Of a DNA stretch of 64,000 nt, positions 54,955-64,000 are shown in pieces. Below the pieces are notes generated by a model. The model did no database searches. It saw only the letters and a list, made by a program, of their open reading frames with translations, and had not been told where the DNA came from. The position numbers were made by a program, and so were the translations under genes. The DNA is taken from positions 51,347,405-51,411,404 of the forward strand of contig CM043962.1 of assembly GCA_014529385.2 (NCBI GenBank). The letters are read 5' to 3'. Numbering within the stretch: the stretch's first letter is position 1; every line of letters starts with the position of its first letter. The DNA comes from Adiantum capillus-veneris. Lineage: Eukaryota; Streptophyta; Polypodiopsida; Polypodiales; Pteridaceae.

Positions 54955-55141
54955 CAAAAACTCAGATCTGAGATCTGAGTTTTCGGACGCTCTCGGTTAT
55001 TTTTTTACCCCTGACGGCGTCGCTATGAGTGTTGCTAAGTTACTTATAACTTAGCGACGTGCATAGCGACGCTGTGGGTTTTCACATTTGAGCGTCACAC
55101 TGCGAGCGTCGCTAATATTAAGTACCTCTTTTGTCTAACTT
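54955..55141 (-). repeat. CACTA-1 subterminal/terminal region
   Basis: Contains the palindrome CTCAGATCTGAGATCTGAG, then CGTCGCTATGAG, TTAGCGACG, ATAGCGACGC and GCGAGCGTCGCTAAT, the inverse of 59767-59985. These reiterated words are the expected binding sites of the accessory transposition protein (known for En/Spm). Confidence 0.75.
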
Positions 55142-55819
55142 TGAAAATTTTGCAGTATGCATTGGCTTTTGTACAGATAAGTTAAGTGCGTCAGACTTAT
55201 AGTTACAAGCTTTCATACTTATCTTATACTATCATTAGCTAGACAAGCAAGTGACTCAAAATTCAAGCATTACAAAAGATTCTTTGACCTAAAAGATTCA
55301 TTGAATATTCAAGAAGTCAAAAATCAGCTCTCTGTCACTCTATCGTGATAGAGTCAAAAAGGGTGATTTGGGAATTTTTTTTGAAAACGAAGCATACCAC
55401 TAGGTTTAGCATTGCCTAAAGAGTGCACACATCAAATTTGAGCTCATTTGGACCACTTACAAAAAAGTGTGTTAGATGACTAAATCCTACACAAGAGTGT
55501 TTTGATCATAACTTGTGCTCCCGATATCGGAATTCAAAAGTTTTTTGATCCAAATGTAGCTTAAGAGTAGATCTACAACTCTTAAAGTACCCTTGAACAA
55601 CAACTAAAGGCCCGCTGGGCCATTTATTGTTGGTCAATTTTCAAAGATCGTCATTTGGGCCTCAAAATGCATCTGGAAGATAGGGGTGTCTGACAACTGG
55701 CAATTTGAGAGAATTGTAACACAATTTTGGACATAGTTTTGACTTTTTCCTAACAGAGCACTTAAACACATTGAGAAAGGAATTCTTACAGCAAGACGGA
55801 GCTGTGCAGTCTAGAAATC
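55142..55819. other. Upstream part of gypsy element (leader/LTR remnant)
   Basis: No coding similarity. A perfect hairpin CTCTATCGTGATAGAG lies near 55337-55352, in sequence of the style of plant gypsy LTRs, but no primer-binding site or terminal pair is recognisable. Confidence 0.35.
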
Positions 55820-57801
55820 ATGTCTAATTCAAACTCAAACTCAACTTATACAAGCCACTAGATCCCAGAGTTCGATGAGCATCCGCCCACAATAGATCTT
55901 CCAAACTGGCAGTTCATAAAGACCAATTTTTTCCAAAGAGTATGGATGGTAGATCATGAGAGTGAAGGCTTGTATAGATACATTAACTGCAGTGAAATCA
56001 ACCTGTATAGGTGCTTAAAGCCATACCAAGTTAGTTGATGGACTATAAGCTCTTATATGTCTATACATACGAGGTTGACGACCAATGGACATCATTATTT
56101 GTTGACAAGCATGGATGAGAATACAAAGTTGTAGAAAGCACAATTCCACAAACTGCACTAGCAACGGGGGGACATTTGGTCAATGAAGGACCACAGATAC
56201 CTCCACCAACCACGAGAATTCCTGAGAGAATTCCAAAAGAGGGACCACCTGGATTCCCTTTGAGAGCGATAATGAGAGAGGAAATGATACCAGAGAGGAG
56301 TATGGTTCCATACTTAGGATGCAAAAGTATAAGACCATCTCAACTCAAGAAATGGATGAATAGAACATACAATGGTATAGAAGACCCATACGCCTACGTC
56401 TTGGCTTTCAAGCAAGTCCTACGAGATGAATGAGTGGAAGATTTTCACACGCAGTATGAGGGTTTTGGACTTACATTGGAGGACACTTCACAAACATGGT
56501 TTCAACTATTGGATCGGAGTGAGTTCACTACCATTGAGCAAATGCTAGATGAATTTGTTCAAGAATTCACCAAAAGGGGCATAGAACATAACACCCTTCC
56601 TAAGATTCAGGAATTCAAACAAGGTGAAACAGAAACATTGCGACATGCAATTTCGCGCTTCAAGCAATACGTTGCTAGATGTCCTATCCAAGAGTTACCC
56701 ATATCAAAACACCAGATTCTATGTTTCATCAAAGGGATTAGGAATGAGAATCTCCAAAAGGACCTGTATGTGAGAAGATATCCAACCTTAGAGGAGGCGG
56801 CCAAAGCGGCAATTGACCTCGTTGACAATTGCGAACTCTATGAAGATGATCCAAAGACTGTGAATGAGGAGAGTGTGATGGAAAGAGCCTTTGAGCTAGA
56901 GGATCAAAGAAAGAGCATGGAGCAGAGTAAAACAGACCTTGAAGAGAAAATTATAGAGAATGTGGTGCAACGCATCATCCAAGCCGACATAGTCCCAACT
57001 TATAGAGTTCCCCAGCTTAGAAAGCGCACGACATGTGGAGGAGACCATCCGACACATTATTGCCCTTCCTATAGACCTAGGACTCCACCACCAGGGTTTG
57101 AGCATGTCATGCCTCAACCACTTAGATATCATCCTATGGCAGGACAAGTATTCATGAGTGAGAGACCCATAGCTCCTAGAAATACGCATGTGAGTCATGA
57201 GCTTCACAGAGAAAGATAAATGGCGGATCAGACAACAGTGGGCTACCATGTAAATGGAGAAGACTATGTGAGATCGGAGCCACTCCAAGGTCAATATCAA
57301 GTATCACCACAACAACCAAGACGTCTATGCGACAAATGTGGTGGCGATCACTTGATCAAAGATTGTCCGTACCACGAGATCCTGATAGGTGCAGATTGTA
57401 ATGAGTGTGCAATCACACATTTGATTCCAAATTGTCCTAAGAACCCAAGAAAGAAAGGTAAAATGCAACCACATGTTACCTTTCCTTCTACAAGTGAATC
57501 TGAGAAAGAACGAGCCACAAAAGGAGAAAGTACAACAATAGAACAAGTGGCACCGGTTGCAAAAGAACAGACACCTAGAGAGCGACCAGTAGGAAATAAG
57601 CAGGTAGCTCCAATAAATGTTGTCACGAGGACACAAGCAAAAGTGCAAGAGCAGAAGCCAACAGATGGAGAGACTAGCAAGAGCTCCAAAATCCGTAGAA
57701 ACTCTAGACAAGCAAGAAGAGCTGCAGAAGACCAGGTCATAGAGAAGATAGATAGTGAGAAGACTGATAAGTCTAGAAGAGCTCAGATGAAAGCTAGATG
57801 A
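55820..57801 (+). pseudogene. Ty3/gypsy gag with zinc knuckles
   Basis: Gag starts near 55820 (MSNSNSNSTYTS) and shifts frame before 56176. It then runs with single in-frame stops at 56431 (RDE-stop-VEDFHTQYEG) and 57217. Core motifs typical of the retrotransposon gag family: SQTWFQLLDRSEFTTIEQML, FVQEFTKRG, EFKQGETETLRHAISRFKQY, YPTLEEAAKAAIDL. Two knuckle-like arrays follow: CDKCGGDHLIKDC (about 57335) and CNECAITHLIPNC (about 57400). The C-terminal part is Lys/Glu-rich and open to 57801. Apart from three lesions the frame is well kept. Confidence 0.85.
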
Positions 57802-58220
57802 GAGCGTAAACAGAAAGTGATTGAAGCTGAGTTGGAAGTAGCTCGAGAGCAGATTAAGCAACAAAGGGAAGCTGAAACCCTTAAACAGCTAATGAACCAA
57901 AAAGTGCTAGTTCAGGAGGATCTGTCAGTCACTTATCAAAAGACCCCTATATCACGTGCGTTCAAGAGGTAATTAATAATACCCCAATATACATACTATA
58001 CTTACACTGTGAGCCTATTTAAAAAACCCCCACCCCCCTCTGTATGTATACATTTTTATACATTTTGGTCTTTTAATAATCCTCTCCGGTTAAGTCACGG
58101 GATATCATACACATTCTAAAAAGTGACCGCCCCGGGTCCTAGTTGACAAGGTTAATGAGCTGTTGGATGCCATCTTGAGAGCATTTGAGGCTAGATTAGC
58201 TAACAATCCGTTCAACAAGA

Positions 58221-58637
58221 ATGAAACTGCGATTGGTGGATGGTTATGTCGAGAAACCCCTTGGTTTGTTAGAAAAGGTAGTGGTTACGTCTTGTGGCAT
58301 TGAATATGAGCACACCTTTGCTATAGTAGATTTCGGAAAGAAAAATAATTATGACATCATTCTTGGACAACCATTCATGAGACAGTTGAAGATGGTCCAA
58401 GATTGGGGTTATGATTATATCTACCTAAGACGTATTGATGCTACGACTAGGATCAATCTCAAAGACCACAGTTATCGAGATGTTATGAAGACACCAGTCG
58501 AGGATTTTGATTCTGCCACACCAAATGAATCCAATGTTCCAACATGGCTATGCCAGAAAAAAGAAATATGGATGTGTGGAGCGTCTGAATGCAGTGATTT
58601 TGATGAGAACAAAGTAGCTTTGGATAGGGCTCTGTGA
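58221..58637 (+). pseudogene. Ty3/gypsy protease C-terminal part
   Basis: Reads LGLLEKVVVTSCGIEYEHTFAI, then YDIILGQPFMRQLKMVQDW, the second half of a retropepsin (hydrophobic-ILG strand). The active-site half upstream (57960-58220) is not readable; that stretch holds a break with CCCCCACCCCCC. It continues to 58637 as a linker. Confidence 0.7.
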
Positions 58638-59707
58638 AGGATGAAGATTACATGCGTGAACCCTTTCTAAAGAACATGTTTGAACCAAACGAGTGGACTC
58701 AAATATTGGCCACTTTAGATGTCTGTGTCAATGAGGTCACATCGATGAAATTCTATGACGAAAAAGGCTACGCCATAGTCCCATATTACATGCTTAGCCC
58801 AATCTTAGAAAGTGCAAACGAGGGAAGTGATTTTGAAACGAAAGATGAAGGAACCAAGGAAACTATGCGAATACAAGAAGCAATTCCTGAAACAGAACTG
58901 CAAGAAGAGGAGGTCTACTATGACTCTTCTAAGATGTTAGAACCCATAGAAGAAGCTGACGATCAAAAAATGGAGGGTTCAGAGAGCAAAAATAATAAAG
59001 TTTTTGATGATGAGAAGTTGTATGATTTCCCTAATCAAGCAAATGGTCAAGCGGGAGACACCAATAAAACATTGTGCATGGTTCGTATGAAACTAGTAAG
59101 TGACTCAAGGATGGACTGGGATCAAATACTGCACTCAGCGCTTTGGGCTTATAGAGGAGCATATAAGACTTCACTCAATACAACGCCGTTTAACATTGCG
59201 TTTGGATTGAATGCAATCTTACCAATTGAGTTTTTGATTCCTACACCGAGGGTCGCTAACAAATTAGAATGGACAAGACATGAATTGTCTGCACGTCTTG
59301 ATGATCTTGAAAGGTTAGATGAAATACGGCTAAACGCAGTAGCATCTATCTATGCAAAGAAAAGACAATAGAAAATGTTCTTTGATAAGCATGTCAAAAG
59401 CAAAGAGTTTAAGACAAGAGACCTTGTCCTTGTCTATACACTGAAGAAGCATGCCAGAAAATCAAAGAAGCGAGGGATGGGGCCATTTATGATTCATGAA
59501 ATATCATCTAGTGGCGTCGTTAAGCTTGCTACATTAGAGGGAGCGAAAATGCCTAATTGGATTAGCAGTTGTAGGTTGAAGAAAGACCATTTACCACTAA
59601 CTCCAGAAATGATCTTCAAGATTCATTATGCGCGAGCGCAGAAGCAGGAACAAGAAAGGATAAAGAAGGAGGCGCAAGATGAAGCAAAGGAGTGTATTGC
59701 TAAGTGA
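58634..59707 (+). pseudogene. Gypsy linker joined to integrase C-terminus; RT/RNaseH deleted
   Basis: 58634-59030 is an acidic linker (DETELQEEEVYYDS-like) with no enzyme motif. At about 59035 it joins QANGQAGDTNKTL, the end of the integrase core, where the catalytic Glu of GQAE is lost. Then come DWDQILHSALWAYR, TTPFNIAFGLNAILPIEF, LEWTRHELSARL, and after a TAG at 59369 the GPY/F-type tail (FKTRDLVLVYTLKKHARKSKKRG, GPFMIHEISSSG). Everything between protease and the integrase end, normally about 3 kb of RT, RNase H and integrase core, is missing, so the element could only move with helper enzymes. Confidence 0.8.
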
Positions 59708-59766
59708 AAGCAATACCTGCAGAGGCTAAATATGACTGGGGTCTACTGTGTCAACAAAGAAACAGT

Positions 59767-59985
59767 CACTACAAGAGGCTCTTCACATTAGCGACGCTCA
59801 CACAGCGACGCTCAAAAAAAAAATTTCCCGGCGTCGCTATGAGCGTCGCTATAAGCGTCGCTATGAGCGTCGCAAATTTACAAAGAAATTTGCGACGCTC
59901 ATAGCGACGCCAGCTGGGGAAAAAAAATAACCGAGCGCGCCCAAAAACTCAGATCTCAGATCTGAGTTTTTCGGCGCCCTCAAGC
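59767..59985 (+). repeat. CACTA-2 terminal and subterminal repeats
   Basis: The TIR CACTACAAGAGG is followed by seven or more GCGTCGCTAT/AGCGACGCTC words between 59790 and 59920, partly as an inverted pair around TTTGCGACGCTC (59870-59900), and by CTCAGATCTCAGATCTGAG (59948-59966). Confidence 0.85.
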
Positions 59986-60009
59986 AAAGAGCAGGTAACG
60001 CTCTCCCTC

Positions 60010-60035
60010 ACTCTCTCTCTCTCTCTCTCTTTTTC

Positions 60036-60077
<42 letters not shown>

Positions 60078-60440
60078 AGAGGAAGGAGAGCCAGGTATGC
60101 TCCTTCCCTTTCCTCATTCTCATGTTCCCTTCCCCTCTTTCTCTCTCCCTCGCTCTCTCTCTCACACACACACATACACACACACACATAGTGTTTTTTA
60201 GAGAGAGAGAGAGAGCGAGAGAGAGTGCAAAAACGCACACACATACATAAACAAAGAATGCACACACACATTGAGAGAGAAAAAGAGAGAGAGAGCATGC
60301 ATAAACAAAAAACGCACGCATTGAGAGAGGAAAAGAGAGAGAGAACATGCATAAACAAAAAACGCACACATTGAGAGAGGAAAAGAGAAAGAAAACATGC
60401 ATACGATCCAAAAAAACGCACACACATTGAAAGAAAAAGA
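60010..60440 (+). repeat. CT/CA/GA microsatellite region of CACTA-2
   Basis: (CT)n, (CA)n and (GA)n tracts with repeated AACGCACACATTGAGAGAG / CATGCATAAACAAA units, the inverse of 54440-54910. Confidence 0.9.
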
Positions 60441-60795
60441 AAGAGAAACTAAGGGAGCGTCGTAGGAAACTAATTAAAATTAAAAGACCTAAAGATCTAG
60501 CCGACGAAGAGTTGAACTGAAGACCTATTATTCAAGAGAGAAATGGCATAATCAATCTATCATACTTGGCATGGGTGATAGAAAGGTTATACCATTTATC
60601 TCTTTTTATTGGCACACACATCCACACACGCGCACACACACAGGAAGAAGAGAGTTATAACGTCGTAGGAAACTATCTTAAAAGACGTTAAAGATTAGGT
60701 TATATGTAGACTTACATTAAATTAGATTTAGGTTTATTTTTAACTAGATTTACGTTTATTTAAGCTAGATTTAGATTTACGTTATATTAGATTAG

Positions 60796-60994
60796 ATGCG
60801 GGTCTCCATAGACTGCGATGCCTGCATGAAGCGGGTGAAGAAAGCCCTTAATGGAATATAGGGTATTGCTGCCTTCACTCATGGTGGGCTCCGTCGATCC
60901 AAAAGTACTGGTGAAATGTCTTCAGAAGATAGGGAAGAAGGTGGATCTTCAGGGCGGCAAGAGTCACTACATCCCCGACACAATGACCATCTAG
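60796..60994 (+). pseudogene. Captured HMA domain fragment in CACTA-2
   Basis: Two frames of one HMA domain. First MRVSIDCDACMKRVKKAL and NGI (60796-60858), with the CDAC metal-binding loop and helix 1, then a TAG. After about 20 bases, in another frame, GSVDPKVLVKCLQKIGKKVD (60887-60946), the strand 3/helix 2 end, and a natural-looking stop at 60992. The strand 2 region between is lost. It belongs to the same superfamily as the piece in CACTA-1 but is a different stretch in the opposite relative orientation, flanked on both sides by TAAATCTA-type repeat. Confidence 0.75.
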
Positions 60995-61116
60995 ACAACC
61001 TCTAGTCATTAGACTTACGTTAAATTAGATTTAGCTTTATTTTTAGTTAGATTTACGTTTATTTAGATTTACGCTTATTTACGTTAGATCGAGTCCACGC
61101 AAGAATTACTTACGGT

Positions 61117-61329
61117 TTAGGGTTTAGAGTTAGACGAACAGTGAAAAGATCTACTGTGAAAAGATGTTAAGATGAAGTGAAGTGCTACAGCTAGAGAAGA
61201 GGCAAAGGGATTTTGTCCACTACATGCAGTATCATGTAGACGTGGGTGTCTAGATTTCTTGTACCCACAAATATAGGTATTGACCAATAAAGACGAGATT
61301 ATAACCCGGTGGTTCTGATCTCCGTGCAC
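61117..61329 (-). repeat. TNP2 leader block shared with CACTA-1
   Basis: The segment 61117-61380 is the inverse of 52560-52890 (same encoded nonsense string HGDQNHRVII..SGQNPFASSLAVA in both). It is a conserved non-coding promoter/leader block, not a gene; the ORF is fortuitous. Confidence 0.7.
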
Positions 61330-61378
61330 CTCTAGACCGAGGTGTGCGGGGATTGGACATGACTAGAGAATGTGAGGT

Positions 61379-61380
<2 letters not shown>

Positions 61381-61467
<87 letters not shown>
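61381..61467 (+). repeat. (GA)n microsatellite in TNP2 leader
   Basis: About 43 GA units, 66 bases before the TNP2 ATG at 61533. Confidence 0.95.
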
Positions 61468-61470
<3 letters not shown>

Positions 61471-61532
61471 GACGAAGAATGCCAATAGAATATTAAATTT
61501 GTTGTCCAGGTTATAAGTTTTTTATCCTCATT

Positions 61533-61756
61533 ATGAGTAGCGACGAGGATGTGGGACCGTCCAACCGAAACACCTATCTCTCAACGAGGGTCTTATGTCC
61601 TTGTAATCAATGCAAGCATGCTGTGCGACGGACAAGACGTGTTTCTTTGCAGCACGTTCGCGAATTTGGCGAGTTCGATCCATCTATTATAGATCGAGTT
61701 GTTGCCAATTATAACTCGTCGGACTCTGACGCTGGCCAACAAGCAGCAATGCTCAG
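61533..61756 (+). CDS. TNP2 transposase exon 1 (CACTA-2)
   Basis: MSSDEDVGPSNRNTYLS, then CPCNQCKHAVRRTRRV and FGEFDPSIIDRVVANYN. The CPCNXC motif belongs to the N-terminal transposase-associated zinc-binding domain of CACTA transposases. The exon ends at a consensus donor CTCAG|GTGATC (61756/61757). It is nearly identical to the CACTA-1 remnant. Confidence 0.75.
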
Positions 61757-61839
61757 GTGATCTATTGACACTCCTCTCTCAGACACTGTAAATCTTGTTT
61801 TTCCCCATAGTTGATCTATTATCATGTGTATACATGCAG

Positions 61840-62447
61840 GGCTTCAAACAAGCGGATACAGAGCATGTGTCACATGTGGACCTAGACTGAATGCACGTAG
61901 GGCACCCTCACTGAAGAAGCAAATCTACGAAGGTCATCAAGCGTATCTTCCGGAGAATCATGTGTTACGCGACGGCTTTTTGGGAAGAGAGCCACCAAGG
62001 ATGTCTGCACAAGCATGGTTAGAGCAGAAGGAGATGTGCGATGACGGATTGCCTCAAGGGATGAAGAGACTATCTCTATGGTACGAGTTACCATACTGGC
62101 CCCGACTCGTGATCAATCACTTGCTCGATCCAATGCACATATTCAAGAATGTGGGTAATCTACTATGGGACCATTTGACCGGCAAGAAAGATACTTTGGG
62201 AGCCAGAGTTGACCTTAGAAATGTGGATCGTATGGAGCAATATTGGCCGCAAACAGCGTCTGATGGATCGATAAAACTTCCTAAAGCACCATGGATTTTC
62301 ACAGGAGCCCAAGAACGCAAAGTAAAAGAGGCCATTCGATCTTTGCGGACCCCCACTGGCGTAATGCACTCGGTCCGAACGTGTTTTACTAAAGAAGGAA
62401 AGCTTACCGGTTTGAAGTCACACGATTGGCATAAAATGTGTCAGGTA
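61840..62447 (+). pseudogene. TNP2 transposase, Transposase_21 C-terminal half
   Basis: Starts after ACATGCAG at 61839. GLQTSGYRACVTCGP corresponds to the SGWSTKGYLACPVC knuckle in the middle of Transposase_21. LPENHVLR, LPYWPRLVINHLLDPMHIFKNV (with the conserved D-x-MH-I-KN) and LKSHDWHKMCQ follow. It ends at donor GTCAG|GTACG near 62443. The first part of Transposase_21 (about 250 residues including the first catalytic acid) is absent between exon 1 and here, and the splice phase does not match, so an internal deletion is likely. Confidence 0.75.
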
Positions 62448-62518
62448 CGTTCATAGTGGACTTTAATATCATTGCATAAAATGTGGACTTTAATATCATT
62501 GCTGCACATACTTTACAG

Positions 62519-63282
62519 TTTATTTTACTGGTTGCCATTGAGGGATGTTTGTCTCTCGACATCCGTAACACAATCTACAAACTTGCAAAGCTGGTGCAAT
62601 GGATCTCACAAAAGGAGATCGACGTAGACTCCATACCATTCGCCAAACTAAATGCTGCGGAGCTTGTGTGCATGTTTGAGAAACATTTTCCTACTACAAT
62701 GCTAACCATTCAGGTGCATCTTCTTATTCACATAGTTGATGAGGTGGAAATAGCTGGCACAGTTCATTCCAGATGGATGTTCTTCTTAGAGCGTTTCATG
62801 AAAACGCTTAAGGGATATGTGCGTCAAAAGGCACGTCCGGAGGGTAGCATGGCAGAAGGTTGGTTGGTATCAGAGTCCCTAGTGTACATTGGAGAGTGGC
62901 TAGACGGATTTGATAAATCCCGGGACACGCTATGGCGAACCATAGATGATGAGCGCATATCTGGGATTGTCATGTGCAATCTCGGTGTTGAGAAGAAGAT
63001 GACGGAAGATCTAGAGGCTAAAATCAACCGATTTTGCATGCTTCACAATCCAGTGATGCAAAAGTGGATTTCACAATATGAGGATGCAAAGCAAGAGCGA
63101 CAAAGGGCACGAATCGAGTGGAGACGGGGAAGACGACCACCGATGCACTATCCAGCGGTTCTGGAGAGCCTACCAACCTTCATGAGCTTAAGATGGTTGC
63201 ACAACCAATTGAAAAGCGCACAACAATGCGGTGACGAAGTGACTGAAGAAGAGTGGGAGTACTCTCGGGGTTGCGCGACCAA
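62519..63282 (+). CDS. TNP2 exon with DUF4218
   Basis: Opens after TACTTTACAG (acceptor at 62518). FILLVAIEGCLSLDIRNTI, LCMFEKHFPTT-type start of DUF4218, VHLLIHIVDEVEIAGTVHSR, WMFFLERFMKTLKGYVRQKA and RPEGSMAEGWLVSESLVYI are all standard CACTA TNP2 landmarks. It stays open to the donor ACCAAG|GTAAGT at 63282/63283 without a stop. Confidence 0.8.
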
Positions 63283-63363
63283 GGTAAGTTTGCAATGTAC
63301 GACTAGCAAGTCACTTTATTTATAAACGTTTGAACGGCCACTCATAATCTTTGTTCGTTGTAG

Positions 63364-63722
63364 TATAAGTCATACACAGCAGCATGGTGTAAAGGTCGAC
63401 ATTTTAGGGTGGAACGAATCGACAAAAAGCGTTTTACTCAAGATTGTGGAATCATGGCAAAATTTGAACAGTCTAGTCGACGACGTTCCTCTGATGCAGA
63501 TCCCGTGGTGGCGGAACTCACTTACTTCGGCTGCAAGAGATTTTGAGGATCGATTACAGAGGATTTTTTGTCGATTTGTTCGACGTGCAATGGTTCAAGA
63601 TAATCATGGAGGGTCGAAACGCTACTGTGCGTAGAGGAGAGTCTGGTTTTCTTGAGGTGGATTCTACTAAGAAATGGACTGACCTAAGAGACACTTTCGT
63701 ACTACCCGAGCATTGTGAACAA
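63364..63722 (+). pseudogene. TNP2 exon with DUF4216, one frameshift
   Basis: Acceptor CGTTGTAG at 63363. YKSYTAAWCKGRHFRVERID and CGIMAKFEQSSRRR lead to VAELTYFGC. A one-base indel near 63530 then shifts the frame to RIDYRGFFVDLFDVQWFKI (DUF4216 core). GFLEVDSTKKW and DTFVLPEHCEQ follow, ending at donor CAA|GTAAGT. The single lesion makes this copy non-functional unless it is a sequencing error. Confidence 0.7.
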
Positions 63723-63804
63723 GTAAGTATATAAATAGTTAACATCCCCCTTTTACAAGTTATGTGCTTGAAAGCTCTCATGTAAGTTATGTGGCTCTGG
63801 CAGG

Positions 63805-64000
63805 TAGTATTTCATCCTACAAAGTCTACATCAAACTGGTGGTACGTCATAGAGGTAGCCCCTCGTAGTGCAAGGACGTATGAAGGCTACCATGTGCCAA
63901 TCACAACGACATCAATGGAGGAGATCAGAGAAGATGCTCAATCAGAAGCCGCTGCGGTGGTGCCAGACGAGCATCAAGATGCTACTACTCTATATGGGGT
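63805..64000 (+). CDS. TNP2 following exon (partial, runs off window)
   Basis: Acceptor TCTGGCAG at 63804. VVFHPTKSTSNWWYVIEVAP completes the DUF4216 end (family: QVFYV..WSVVL). PITTTSMEEIREDAQSEAAA follows, with the frame still open at the window end. Confidence 0.7.

Larger units (their letters stand above)
49131..55141 (-). mobile_element. CACTA-1 (En/Spm) element, internally deleted
   Basis: The left terminus is CACTACAAGAGG at 49131, the CACTA end also seen at 59767. Subterminal TAGCGACG/CGTCGCTA words follow (49195-49370). The right end (54955-55141) is the inverted counterpart of 59767-59990, down to the shared block CTCAGATCTGAGATCTGAG and CGTCGCTATGAG, but its last 12 bases are eroded (CCTCTTTTGTC instead of CCTCTTGTAGTG). 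Coding content on the minus strand is TNP2 exon 1 only and a Transposase_24-like ORF, plus a captured HMA exon and a MITE. It depends on an autonomous relative for movement. Confidence 0.8.
59767..64000 (+). mobile_element. CACTA-2 (En/Spm) element, 5' part; continues past window
   Basis: It starts CACTACAAGAGGCTC at 59767 and is inserted in the 3' region of the gypsy element. Its first 230 bases are subterminal repeats. Leader microsatellites, box-A unit, HMA fragment, TNP2 leader and the TNP2 gene follow in the same order as the inverted CACTA-1. The 3' terminus is outside the window. Confidence 0.88.

Overview
The window is nuclear DNA from a large, repeat-rich land-plant genome. Evidence: spliced host exons with GT-AG introns, plant LTR retrotransposons with initiator-tRNA-Met primer sites, an L1-like LINE, CACTA (En/Spm) transposons, many long (GA)n/(GT)n microsatellites, and a DUF4408/DUF761-type plant gene. 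The very long intron and the fern/gymnosperm-like repeat load suggest a non-angiosperm vascular plant such as a fern; that placement is inference only.

Host genes. Two are well supported. (1) TIM9, the small mitochondrial intermembrane-space chaperone, is split into exon 1 (627-730) and exon 2 (37939-38125). The exons join in frame to 96 codons, so intron 1 is 37,208 bp and fills more than half of the window. (2) A DUF4408/DUF761 protein (40240-40815, minus) has a TATA box about 100 bp upstream of its ATG. A possible third, degenerate or split coding region lies at 46.2-46.99 kb.

TIM9 intron (731-37938). This is a nest of retroelements. LINE-1 (about 2.43-8.19 kb, plus) sits inside the (GA)n tract of a family-A LTR (2165-9260). 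LINE-2 (about 11.18-22.66 kb, plus) is interrupted by a complete family-A LTR element (12218-22413, TSD TTGGT), which is itself interrupted by a second complete family-A element (14951-20737, TSD AAGCG). Family A is non-autonomous: it keeps gag, a protease-like domain and a chromodomain-like C-terminus, but has no RT, RNase H or integrase. After it come a decayed Ty3/gypsy chromovirus pol (23.7-26.66 kb, plus), a Ty1/copia RT scrap (26.67-27.03), family-B LTR relics, a Ty1/copia gag-protease (31.85-33.06, minus) cut by a family-B LTR, a short plus-strand LTR with primer site, and two more gag/protease relics (35.4-37.4 kb).

38.1-49.1 kb holds a 240-bp tandem repeat downstream of TIM9, the DUF761 gene, a dead pogo/Jerky-like DNA transposon (42.84-44.4, minus), GA microsatellites and a roughly 297-bp tandem array (48.06-49.1).

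49.13-64.0 kb holds two CACTA elements flanking a deleted Ty3/gypsy element. CACTA-1 (49131 to about 55141, minus) has a Transposase_24-like ORF, only the first exon of the TNP2 transposase, a foldback MITE and a captured heavy-metal-associated (HMA) exon. CACTA-2 (59767 to beyond the window end, plus) carries a spliced but damaged TNP2 gene and a second, different HMA fragment. The gypsy element (55.8-59.75) has gag, a protease end and an integrase C-terminus but has lost RT/RNase H, and CACTA-2 is inserted in its 3' part.

Almost every mobile element here is broken, so the window is mainly a record of nested insertion. The two points most worth checking are the giant transposon-packed TIM9 intron and the repeated capture of HMA-domain fragments by related CACTA elements.
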